Shown here: one piece after another, positions 1 through 7,477 of the stretch
Layout of the letters: every line of letters begins with the position of its first letter
Position numbering within the stretch: the first letter of the stretch is position 1
NCBI GenBank assembly: GCA_946414625.1
Contig: CAMKPI010000045.1
Coordinates: 1-10,709 of the forward strand
Length of the DNA stretch: 10,709 nucleotides
DNA from: an uncultured Spirochaetaceae bacterium
GTDB lineage: Bacteria > Spirochaetota > Spirochaetia > Sphaerochaetales > Sphaerochaetaceae
Direction of reading: 5' to 3'
The notes under the pieces: generated by a model
What the model was told of the DNA's origin: nothing
Database searches by the model: none
The model's input: only the letters and a program-made list of their open reading frames with translations
Made by a program: the position numbers and the translations under genes

Positions 1-475
1 AAACGAGCCATGCATATACAAACCAGAAACATAACGGCCAGTAAACGTTTTCAGACATAAAAGTCATAGTGATGAATGTTTCCGGCCAGATTATCAGGAA
101 AAAACAAAACACCAGTGTCTTTTTTAGGTCCAATCCAATTATTTTGCATATCAACCACCCGGGGAACACGGAACTCATCATCATAAGACTATTCAACAAG
201 TTGATTGCCTGAATTCTTCGAAAAACGTTTTCTATGGCAAACAAAGGAGACAGCAGCAAGGAATAGAATATTTTTTGAAATCCGTATTCAATCCCCCTAA
301 TTTGGAAACCATTCCCCTTATATATGTTTTCCGCTATATAAAAATAACGAAGTTCATCAGCATACGTTTCCATGCGCTTGACAAAGAGACCAAAGACGAA
401 ATGCAGCACCACCCCAAACGCAAAAATCATTAAAACCAAAAGAAATTCCGTCTTTTTGGACATATTCTTGGACAT
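1..475 (-). CDS. GT-C type integral membrane glycosyltransferase (N-terminal part, runs off window)
   Basis: An open frame of 158 codons starts at ATG 475-473 and continues without a stop through base 2 to the window edge. The start follows the upstream GT2 stop by one base and has a GAGGGG ribosome site at 480-485. The product begins with a basic tip, then a membrane helix (about residues 10-31). A first loop follows with the acidic motif YADELRYF (residues 38-45) and AENIYKGNG, then further hydrophobic segments (about 66-80, 94-112, 119-137, 143-157). An acidic pair in the first extracytoplasmic loop after TM1 is the hallmark of GT-C enzymes (PMT/ArnT-like), which take sugars from polyprenyl phosphate on the periplasmic face. 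Next to a polyprenyl-phosphate sugar synthase this fits a late decoration step. Donor and acceptor cannot be read. The family call is moderate because only the N-terminus is visible. Confidence 0.7.
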   Translation of the reverse strand, partial: MSKNMSKKTEFLLVLMIFAFGVVLHFVFGLFVKRMETYADELRYFYIAENIYKGNGFQIRGIEYGFQKIFYSLLLSPLFAIENVFRRIQAINLLNSLMMMSSVFPGWLICKIIGLDLKKTLVFCFFLIIWPETFITMTFMSENVYWPLCFWFVYAWLV

Positions 476-476
476 A

Positions 477-1436
477 TCACCCCTCATAGTTCTCCTCAAG
501 TCCCTTTCTTGCATTCAATTCATTTTCCACCCTATACAACTCGATCTCGAAATCCTGCCGGTTTTTCGAATAAATGGTTTTCAAAATCATCCCGCTGAAA
601 AAGGATTGAATCGCAGCCATAAGGACAAAGCAGCACACAATCAAAGTCGGGAAACGCTCAACCTTACCGGTTTTGGTCCAATCGAGAAAAACCGGCAGGA
701 AAAAAGACAGTGACAATACCGCGAGGATTATACTCAATATCCCGAAGAACTGTCCCGGACGATATGTCCTGAACAGCCGCAGCATGGTGCGAAGCACCTT
801 TGCTCCGTCCGACAACGTGTTCAATTTCGACTGGCTTCCCGCAGGACGATCCCGATAATCAACCACCACATTGTCCACAAACAGGTTCTTGTCGACAGCA
901 TGGATTGTCATCTCCGTTTCTATTTCAAATCCTTTTGAGAGGATCGGGAATGTTTTCACAAAGCGATAACTGAAGGCTCTGTAGCCGGTCATGATGTCTT
1001 TGATATCGGCCCCGAACAGCGCATTGACGGATTTTCTCACCAATGTGTTCCCGAAATTGTGGAAGAGTCTCTTGTTTTCCGTAAAATATGTGGATGAAAG
1101 CCGGTCTCCCACAACCATATCGACTTTCTTTTCAAGGATCCTTTCCGCCATCTCGTGCGCCGCTTCAGCAGGATAAGTGTCGTCTCCGTCCACAATCAGA
1201 TAGCACAGCGCGTCCACCTCCTGAAACATCCTTCTCATGACGTTCCCCTTTCCCTGCCGATACTCGTACCGAACCACGGCACCGGCTTTCCTTGCGATCT
1301 CATCCGTCCCATCCGTAGAGTTGTTGTCATATACGTATACAACGGAATCAGGCAAAACCCGCCTGAAGTCCGCGACAACCTTGCCGATTGTCTTTCCTTC
1401 ATTAAAGCATGGTATCAAAACAGCAATCCGGTCCAT
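477..1436 (-). CDS. Family 2 glycosyltransferase with two C-terminal membrane helices (polyprenyl-phosphate sugar synthase type)
   Basis: This 319-residue protein has a GT-A fold GT2 domain: nucleotide-binding strand with IPCFNEG (8-14), DNNSTDGT (37-44), the metal-binding VDGDD (82-86) and GYRAF (151-155). Two hydrophobic segments follow (about 229-251 and 262-285) and then a charged tail. This layout is that of DPM1/GtrB-like enzymes, which move a sugar from UDP or GDP onto undecaprenyl phosphate at the inner face of the inner membrane. The start is set by a GGAGGG ribosome site at 1443-1448, six bases before the ATG. It lies 66 bp after the dual GT4 gene and is followed after one base by the GT-C gene, so the two are probably translationally coupled and act as a donor-maker/donor-user pair. 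Sugar specificity is not readable. A direct polymer-extending GT2 is less likely because of the paired TM helices. Confidence 0.85.
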   Translation of the reverse strand: MDRIAVLIPCFNEGKTIGKVVADFRRVLPDSVVYVYDNNSTDGTDEIARKAGAVVRYEYRQGKGNVMRRMFQEVDALCYLIVDGDDTYPAEAAHEMAERILEKKVDMVVGDRLSSTYFTENKRLFHNFGNTLVRKSVNALFGADIKDIMTGYRAFSYRFVKTFPILSKGFEIETEMTIHAVDKNLFVDNVVVDYRDRPAGSQSKLNTLSDGAKVLRTMLRLFRTYRPGQFFGILSIILAVLSLSFFLPVFLDWTKTGKVERFPTLIVCCFVLMAAIQSFFSGMILKTIYSKNRQDFEIELYRVENELNARKGLEENYEG

Positions 1437-1502
1437 CAGAATCCCTCCATAAACATAAAAAGACTTGATTCTTTACGAAGCAGAACCATCGTCCGACAAC
1501 TT

Positions 1503-4112
1503 TTACTGTTCATCGTTTACCAATAAACCCCGTATTCTTTCCAGATATAACACCACCGATTCGTTAAATTCCTTCTGCCGTTCCAAAATTGGCACCAGAA
1601 TCCAGAAACTCAACTTTCTAACAAGCCTCTTCACAAATCGTTTTACCCTGTTCTGCACGCCGCAGTTTGGATTCAAAACAAAGGATTCAGCTGTGACTTG
1701 GGAAAGGTTACGAATTTTTTCCAACAGGACATCATTATCCTTCACAATAAATTCCCTTATGGAGCGCACCACGGAATCCTCTCGCTTATAGTCGGGTGAC
1801 AACCACTTCCCCATAAGATTGTACAACCCGGCCTGGATTTTATCCTTAGCAAAATCCTCCGCCCTTTTTTTCCCCAACTCCTCCAACATTTCGCGCTTCG
1901 ATTCATCCTGCAACGTATCGAATATTAATTTCGCAACGTTTTCCGGACTCTTGTCTTTGAAAATAATTCCTGCACCAGCTACAGTTTCTGGCACAGCGCA
2001 GGCGTCGTAAGCAAATACCGCAAGCCCGTTATACATAGCCTCGACAAGCGGCACGCAAAAACCTTCATGCTCGCTCATGCATAGAAAAACATCCGAACTT
2101 TTATATATTTTTTGAAGTTCTTCATCAGAGACCTTCCCCGTCAGCCTTATCGAACCGCTTAACCCGTTTTCCCTGATCCTGGACTCAAGCAGCGATGTGT
2201 ACTCCTTCATCAAATCCTTGTTTCCAACAAGAGTGAGCCTGGAATCCGGATTATATTTTTTATGATAAACTGCAAATGTATCAATTATATCTTCAAAACG
2301 TTTATTCGGTACAACTCTCCCTACAAAAAGAAAATCAACCGATTTCCTTGCACCTTCCCTTTTTCCAGGCTTTTCATACGGAAACTCAACCGGCAAAGGC
2401 AGGACATCTCCTACCCTACAGTTCCCCATTTCCTTTAAACATCTCAAATTAAACGCAGAAACTCCGGCAATGAAATCATACAAAGCGATGATATCGGGAA
2501 TTTGCTCCAATCCTTTCTCGCAAAACGCCCTGTGTGCCGAGGATTCCGGGAAATATTTTACCGGAGTTACATTATGATAGAAAAAAACCTTCCTGCACGG
2601 CTGTTTTACAACAATCTGAACGTAAGGAGTATACCCCGAAATATGATCGATAATTAAATCCTCTGATCCACACCTCAAAATCCGCACATCCTGCCTTCGG
2701 TTCTCCACGCGAGGATCGCATACCCAAGTAAAAATTTCACAAAAATACCCCATCCGTTCGAGCATCCTTTTCTGCTCGAATACAGCATTTGAAACGGCAT
2801 CCCCTTCCACCAGATTGTACGACAGAATACATACCCTCTTGGGGAGCTTGCTGCTCACCGTTTTGAACGTTTCATTCTGCAAATCCTTACTAAAACACAT
2901 GTTTTTCACCGCAGCCCACCCGGACAACACGGATTGTTCCCAAGACATGGGAGCAATAATCGCCTTTGACAACAAGTCAAGGTTGTCGATGCAATATCCA
3001 AACTTCTTCGCAAGATTGGATGTATCATCAAAATAAACAGCTTTTTCTCCGCATATCTCCCTGAAGACCGGAATGTCTCTCGCTAGAACCGGAAGTCCCC
3101 GCGAAGCCGCTTCTATTATTCCGAGACCGAATCCTTCGTAGTAAGATGCAATCACAAACATGTTGGAAATCGAGTAAAGAACATCCAGCGTATTATCCGC
3201 GGCATTGTCGAACCAGAAAAGCTTCTTTCCATATAGTTTCGAAGACCTTATGGTCTCAACCAGATGCTCTGCCTTCCAGCCCGACCTGCCCACGATTATA
3301 AGATTAGCATCCAGACCCTCTCCGGAGGCTTTCTCAAAAGCGCTGATTAAATCAACATAGCCCTTTCTTGGTTCGACGGTTGAAACCGAAATAAAATTCT
3401 TCCTGCCGGTCGAAACAATCTTCTTGACAATCCCCTCTTCCTCCAAAGGGATCGACGGACGTTCACCATTGGTTAAAGAGGGAAACTCCACCCCTAGGTG
3501 GCAGAAAGAATATCTCGCTCCCTTTCTGGGGATACCCTTGCCTCGCGCATAATATATCGCCTCGCGCATGACAGTCTCTGAAATCGCAAGAATCCCGTCA
3601 AACTCGCTCAATATAAAATCAAGCCATTGGGTGAGAACAGAAACCGCCTCGTTGCTGGCAATCGTTTGCGGATAAGATACGTACACGAGATCATAAACCA
3701 TTGCAACAGTCTTACATCCCGCATTTTTCCATTCTCGAATTTCTTTGGAGCTCCTCACTATATAATCTGCGTTAAGATCCACAGAAAAATAAATATCGCC
3801 TTCTTTTGGCGACAACGGACGCTTTAAATTATCGCCGTATTTAATATATTTCCCTGTCGTTTCGTCCCAGGACACGAGAACGAACTCAAATCCCTCTTTC
3901 CCCGCCTGTTCGGGGAGATGGAGGAGATACTCAAAAACCACTCTTTGGATCCCGCTATGCGCAGTGCTCCGGCAGAATTCACTTACGTCAAAATAGAGAA
4001 CGCGCTCTCCCTCGCCCTTAAACTTGCTTGAAATTGCACGAAGGAATTCCTGCCGGTCGCCAAAAAAATCATATTCAACGGTTTTCATACAAATATCCCA
4101 TAAATATCCCAT
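1503..4112 (-). CDS. Dual-domain GT4 glycosyltransferase (WbdA-like polymerase architecture)
   Basis: The 869-residue protein carries two GT-B/GT4 modules. Module 1 (about 36-400) begins with YFDVSEF and SGIQRVV, has VSTVEPRKG (243-251), and ends in an intact E-x7-E motif, E326 to E334 (EGFGLGIIE). Module 2 (about 425-770) has YHNVTP (512-517), FVGRVVPNKRF (596-606) and a second E-x7-E, E683 to E691 (EGFCVPLVE). Both sites therefore look active. A C-terminal tail (820-869) is rich in K/R and carries FWxxxPxxExQxEFN, shared with the WbdD-like protein. Two fused GT4 domains are typical of bifunctional O-antigen polymerases such as E. coli WbdA, which alternate two linkages. The start is uncertain: ATG 4112 and ATG 4088 (residue 9) both lack a strong ribosome site and sit on an 11-bp tandem repeat. 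It starts 12 bp after the WbdD-like gene. Linkage and sugar are not readable. Confidence 0.88.
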   Translation of the reverse strand: MGYLWDICMKTVEYDFFGDRQEFLRAISSKFKGEGERVLYFDVSEFCRSTAHSGIQRVVFEYLLHLPEQAGKEGFEFVLVSWDETTGKYIKYGDNLKRPLSPKEGDIYFSVDLNADYIVRSSKEIREWKNAGCKTVAMVYDLVYVSYPQTIASNEAVSVLTQWLDFILSEFDGILAISETVMREAIYYARGKGIPRKGARYSFCHLGVEFPSLTNGERPSIPLEEEGIVKKIVSTGRKNFISVSTVEPRKGYVDLISAFEKASGEGLDANLIIVGRSGWKAEHLVETIRSSKLYGKKLFWFDNAADNTLDVLYSISNMFVIASYYEGFGLGIIEAASRGLPVLARDIPVFREICGEKAVYFDDTSNLAKKFGYCIDNLDLLSKAIIAPMSWEQSVLSGWAAVKNMCFSKDLQNETFKTVSSKLPKRVCILSYNLVEGDAVSNAVFEQKRMLERMGYFCEIFTWVCDPRVENRRQDVRILRCGSEDLIIDHISGYTPYVQIVVKQPCRKVFFYHNVTPVKYFPESSAHRAFCEKGLEQIPDIIALYDFIAGVSAFNLRCLKEMGNCRVGDVLPLPVEFPYEKPGKREGARKSVDFLFVGRVVPNKRFEDIIDTFAVYHKKYNPDSRLTLVGNKDLMKEYTSLLESRIRENGLSGSIRLTGKVSDEELQKIYKSSDVFLCMSEHEGFCVPLVEAMYNGLAVFAYDACAVPETVAGAGIIFKDKSPENVAKLIFDTLQDESKREMLEELGKKRAEDFAKDKIQAGLYNLMGKWLSPDYKREDSVVRSIREFIVKDNDVLLEKIRNLSQVTAESFVLNPNCGVQNRVKRFVKRLVRKLSFWILVPILERQKEFNESVVLYLERIRGLLVNDEQ
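4091..4112 (-). repeat. Perfect 11-bp tandem repeat across the dual GT4 start
   Basis: Plus-strand AAATATCCCAT occurs at 4091-4101 and again at 4102-4112. On the coding strand each copy begins with ATG: the first is the annotated start, the second is out of frame. The next in-frame ATG is at 4088, just past the repeat. Loss or gain of one unit would move translation between starts. Confidence 0.75.
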
Positions 4113-4124
4113 TAAAAGCTGAGC

Positions 4125-5921
4125 TTAATCAGGTCTATCCTCCAAACAACAAACTACTGCTGCGTTAAACTCATTCTGCTGTTCCACGAGTGGCTTAATT
4201 TGCCAAAAACAGATCTTTTTTGCTGCTCTTTTGAAAAGGCTCTTTGTCCTGCCAACAAATCCCCTGCTCTGAGCCGCAACAACCGTGTCCGTTTTTATCA
4301 AAGCCTTGTCGCGAAGGTCTTTCACCCTTTCACGACTTTTTTTCATATTCGTGATTTCCTCTTTCATACAAGCTATTTCCAGTCTCAAGGAGCCGATCTC
4401 GTCATTGCAGGCTTCAATCTCTCGTAGCGCTTTCCGTCTTTGTCCCAAAACCTCTTCCCGGACACGTTTCAGTAAAACAAGGTTGATACGGCTCCCCTCC
4501 TCGGCAGAAAAAACCCAATTCTCCCTATTCACAACACAACCTAAGAAAAGCTCTTTTATCCCTTTGAAATCCAATTCATCCCTTGCCAGCAAAAAAGCCT
4601 TGAAAAAGGCGGCGTATTCCGCCGGCAGAGCTGTAAGATCATAGGAAAAACTCAAGTCATACCGCACGTATTTCGATATTTCACCATCGTATGTCCTATA
4701 AGTGATAACATCATAAACAAGCGATACAAATGCATCGTAGACTGTATATTCATGATCTCCTGCACTTGCAAGCGTTGCGACATCGTCAATCTTGCTCTCC
4801 TGCAACGCTCCAAAGTCTATTATCGTAAACACCTGTTTCGGCGAATCATAAAGAACATTCCACGCCCTTAAATCTCCGTGATATAATCCTCTCGACTCGA
4901 GAACGGAGAGCTCATCAAGCAGATTAAGAAAACAGCGGTTCAAATCGGCGATTTTTTCCTTTTTTCCGATTATATCGGAAAGAATAATCCCCTGTTTCAA
5001 GCCTCGGATAACGACTGCCTTTGTCTGTGATTTATCAATAGCCCCATATTCCAAGGCAGGAACAAAGGAAAGTCCTGTGCCCCGGGACAAAGCCGCTATT
5101 TCTTTTTTTATCTCGTCAATTGGAAATTTGTTCGCGTCATCCGATATCCGCGCGGTCTTTATGAACAATCCACCGGAAATATAATAGCGGTTTATTCCAT
5201 TATCAGGTTTTGCGGCATACGCTTTTCTGAAACATGAATCAATGCGGAAAAATCTGCCATCAAAGAAAAGCATCTTGTTCGAGCACACCACAAGAGGCCT
5301 TGAAACCCCGGACAAATGGGTTCCGTTCCAGGCAACATCATCAAAAAAATCAATGTTCGCAAACCACTCAACCCAGGTCGCGGGAAGCGCTGTATTCCAA
5401 TACAAAGGCTCTTCCTTCAAAGCCATCTCCGCAATCAAAATACAACTCTTGCGACTCAGCGTCTCCAAAATCCCACGCGCCTTTTCAAACCCGTTCTGAT
5501 AAGAAATATGGTGCATGACCGAAAGAATCAATATAACGTCATAATCTTCAGAAATGGTTTCGGCAAATCCATCCGTCAGGGAATCCACCCTAAAATTGCA
5601 ATTCTCGAATCCTTGCTCTTCCTTCAAAAGGTTGCATAGCTCTATATTTTTATCAAGATAATCAACCCCGCAAACTTCGCAACCCATGGAACCCAAAACA
5701 AAAGAATAGAACCCCTGAGCGCATCCTATTTCCAGGATCTTCAAGTTCTTTCTTCCGAGCTGCTCCTGGAGCCTCGACACAATGAGCTTTATCGAGTCCT
5801 CCCTTTTCCTGCAATCCCTGATTGTTTTACCGACATACTCGCTATGCCCGTATATGTCCTGATAAACCTCTGGGAGTGCCGCCACGGAGTCTTTGATTCT
5901 GCCACTCAAATCACTATTCAT
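4125..5921 (-). CDS. wbdD: WbdD-like O-antigen chain terminator: methyltransferase plus kinase plus coiled coil
   Basis: This 598-residue protein has three parts in WbdD order. The N-terminus, with LPEVYQDIYGH (16-26), leads into a class I SAM methyltransferase: motif I LEIGCAQGFYSF (63-74), D87, SVMHHIS (134-140), KEEPLYW (169-175). A kinase-like domain follows: lysine in FIKTA (K255), E274, the catalytic loop HGDLRAWN (348-355) and IDFG (368-371). A heptad-like, charged stretch (about 484-538) is the probable coiled coil, followed by a basic tail with FWxxxPxxExQxEFN (572-586). In E. coli O8/O9a, WbdD phosphorylates and methylates the non-reducing end of the polymannan, stopping growth; its coiled coil acts as a length ruler and its C-terminus recruits WbdA to the membrane. 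All key kinase and SAM residues are present here. The start matches WbdD starts as I remember them, with an AAGG site upstream. It is shorter than E. coli WbdD (about 700 residues). Confidence 0.85.
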   Translation of the reverse strand: MNSDLSGRIKDSVAALPEVYQDIYGHSEYVGKTIRDCRKREDSIKLIVSRLQEQLGRKNLKILEIGCAQGFYSFVLGSMGCEVCGVDYLDKNIELCNLLKEEQGFENCNFRVDSLTDGFAETISEDYDVILILSVMHHISYQNGFEKARGILETLSRKSCILIAEMALKEEPLYWNTALPATWVEWFANIDFFDDVAWNGTHLSGVSRPLVVCSNKMLFFDGRFFRIDSCFRKAYAAKPDNGINRYYISGGLFIKTARISDDANKFPIDEIKKEIAALSRGTGLSFVPALEYGAIDKSQTKAVVIRGLKQGIILSDIIGKKEKIADLNRCFLNLLDELSVLESRGLYHGDLRAWNVLYDSPKQVFTIIDFGALQESKIDDVATLASAGDHEYTVYDAFVSLVYDVITYRTYDGEISKYVRYDLSFSYDLTALPAEYAAFFKAFLLARDELDFKGIKELFLGCVVNRENWVFSAEEGSRINLVLLKRVREEVLGQRRKALREIEACNDEIGSLRLEIACMKEEITNMKKSRERVKDLRDKALIKTDTVVAAQSRGFVGRTKSLFKRAAKKICFWQIKPLVEQQNEFNAAVVCCLEDRPD

Positions 5922-6040
5922 CTCTTTGCCTTCACAAACTCAGACTAGAAGTCCCCAAAACGAAGCAACACTGTCCACCAACGCTTTTTCCTTCAAAAAC
6001 GGAAAAAATTCATTGTCCATGCGTTCTTTGATTCTTCTCT
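5922..6040 (-). other. 119-bp gap between the GT4 and wbdD-like genes
   Basis: The gap holds no clear promoter or terminator. A 26-codon frame from ATG 6020 to TGA 5940 is in the same frame as the downstream gene but has no ribosome site at normal distance. I treat the gap as untranslated leader or degraded sequence. Confidence 0.4.
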
Positions 6041-7477
6041 TTAATCCTTCTCAAATTTGGGCTTACCAAAAAGTTGAACGCCATACATCTCCACGCGGTT
6101 CGCATAGTCGTAGAACTCGGCTGGAAAAACGTTGCTCGCTTCCCGGAGAAGGGTCTCATACTCATCCCGCTTCTTCACATCCACAAAGAAATCGCACATA
6201 TCTTCTTTGACTCCGTGCTCCTTCGCGATTCTTATGCGGTCATTCCATTCATTCTGCTTTAGAAAAACAGCCGTCCGCCCGCCGCGAGGCGTCGTTTTTC
6301 CGCTGCCTGACGCCTTCAGTTCCCGGAGCTTTTGGAGCGTTTTTTGCGCAGCCACGGTCCAGTTCACTTTTTTCAAAAGTTTGCGTCCGAATTCAAGAGA
6401 TGCGCGGCACAAATCTGGTTCATTGAAAATTCTGATTATCGCGGTCTCGATATCCTTTATATCAGAAGGATCGAAGGACGCTTCAGGAAGAGTGAACTCC
6501 GCAGTCGACGAAACATTCGATGAAAAACAAGGAGTCCCAAGCGCATAGCTCTCCAATATCGGCAAACCCAAACCCTCGTAAAGAGAAGGAAATATGGAAG
6601 CTCGGGATCTTGAGATGAGCGCGCACAAATCCGCGTCAGGGATATAACCCGTCACAACGACCTCGCGGCCGAGTTTCAGCCCGCTTTTTTTTGTTGCTTT
6701 TTTTATTTCGGCAATGCCCGCCTCCACTCCCCCTCCGGAGAGGAAAAGCTTTGAATCCTCAGGAATCCGCCCGCTTTTCAGCGCGGAGCCAAAAGCCGAG
6801 ATCAGCGCTTCGTTGTTTTTTCTGTAGTCGTTGGCAGAGACATATACAATGCTGTTTTCCCGCTCAGCAGGAAGATACGGACGGGAAGCCTCGCTCGTGA
6901 ACACATCCTCGTCCACTCCGCCGTAGATAGTGGTAAAGTCTGAGGCCGGTCTTTTCAGATATTTTGCAGAATCGCGGGCAGTGCAGTCAGAATTGCAGAA
7001 AAAATGTGTTGCGTATCGCGCCTGAGACATCCTGTTCAGATAATGCCGGCGCGGCTCCTCGGTCTTGAAATAATCCTTTTCGAATATTATCAGGATAAAG
7101 TCATGCATTACTCCAACAATATCCCTGCAGCGAGTGACAACACTCCGAGGGTATACTTCAAAAAGGTTTGTCAAAAACTCCCCAATGAAGAAAAAATCGA
7201 AGTCTCCAGGTTCGGAGATTCCCGGTTTGTTGTCCGAGCCGCCCGGATCGAAGACTGCCGGTTCATTGTCCGAGCCGAGCTTTTCCAGCTCAACAAAACG
7301 AACTCTTTCCTTGATAATCCGCGGCATTTCAGGCATCTCCATCTTGTTTGTGAAGAGCCCATACGCTTCCAGACCTTCGTCTTCCATCAGCATGTACTTA
7401 TACAAAGAGATCACAAAGCGCCCAATTCCGCGCTTCCAGCTCTGCTGATACTGCCTGAAATCGAACAAAACCTTCAT
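6041..7477 (-). CDS. Family 4 glycosyltransferase with repeat insertion and unknown C-terminal extension
   Basis: A 478-residue GT-B enzyme. The N-terminal half begins with FDFRQYQQSWKRGIGRF (5-21), where the glycine-rich RGIGR loop is typical of GT4, and has CNSDCTARD (161-169) and IYGGVDEDVF (184-193). The C-terminal half shows VYVSANDYRKNNEAL (211-225) and the E-x7-E motif E301 to E309 (EGLGLPILE). The catalytic core ends near residue 385. A glycine/arginine linker (about 389-402) then leads to some 75 residues (403-478) rich in F, Y, D and E that I do not recognise. A 12-residue unit is tandemly duplicated at 68-91 within the N-terminal domain. The start is supported by AGAGGA four bases upstream of the ATG. 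It is the first gene after the repeat spacer and is followed by the cap gene after 119 bp. It probably adds an adaptor sugar or extends the chain with a GDP- or UDP-sugar, acting at the inner membrane face. Confidence 0.82.
   Translation of the reverse strand: MKVLFDFRQYQQSWKRGIGRFVISLYKYMLMEDEGLEAYGLFTNKMEMPEMPRIIKERVRFVELEKLGSDNEPAVFDPGGSDNKPGISEPGDFDFFFIGEFLTNLFEVYPRSVVTRCRDIVGVMHDFILIIFEKDYFKTEEPRRHYLNRMSQARYATHFFCNSDCTARDSAKYLKRPASDFTTIYGGVDEDVFTSEASRPYLPAERENSIVYVSANDYRKNNEALISAFGSALKSGRIPEDSKLFLSGGGVEAGIAEIKKATKKSGLKLGREVVVTGYIPDADLCALISRSRASIFPSLYEGLGLPILESYALGTPCFSSNVSSTAEFTLPEASFDPSDIKDIETAIIRIFNEPDLCRASLEFGRKLLKKVNWTVAAQKTLQKLRELKASGSGKTTPRGGRTAVFLKQNEWNDRIRIAKEHGVKEDMCDFFVDVKKRDEYETLLREASNVFPAEFYDYANRVEMYGVQLFGKPKFEKD
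7205..7276 (-). repeat. 36-bp tandem duplication inside the GT4 gene
   Basis: Two adjacent 36-bp copies (7241-7276 and 7205-7240) match at 28 of 36 positions by my count and encode GSDNEPAVFDPG and GSDNKPGISEPG (residues 68-91). The unit is a multiple of three, so the frame is kept. The encoded segment is Gly/Pro/Asp-rich and probably forms a surface loop in the N-terminal Rossmann domain. Confidence 0.8.

Noticed and set aside
1437..1502. Terminator or promoter in the 66-bp gap before the GT2 gene
   Set aside because: I see no hairpin with a T-tract and no paired promoter boxes, only the ribosome site of the GT2 gene.
5940..6020. 26-codon frame in the same frame as the wbdD-like gene, ending in TGA, possibly an N-terminal extension lost by a nonsense change
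   Set aside because: The annotated start at 5921 already matches the N-terminal pattern of WbdD proteins as I remember it, and the micro-frame lacks a properly spaced ribosome site.
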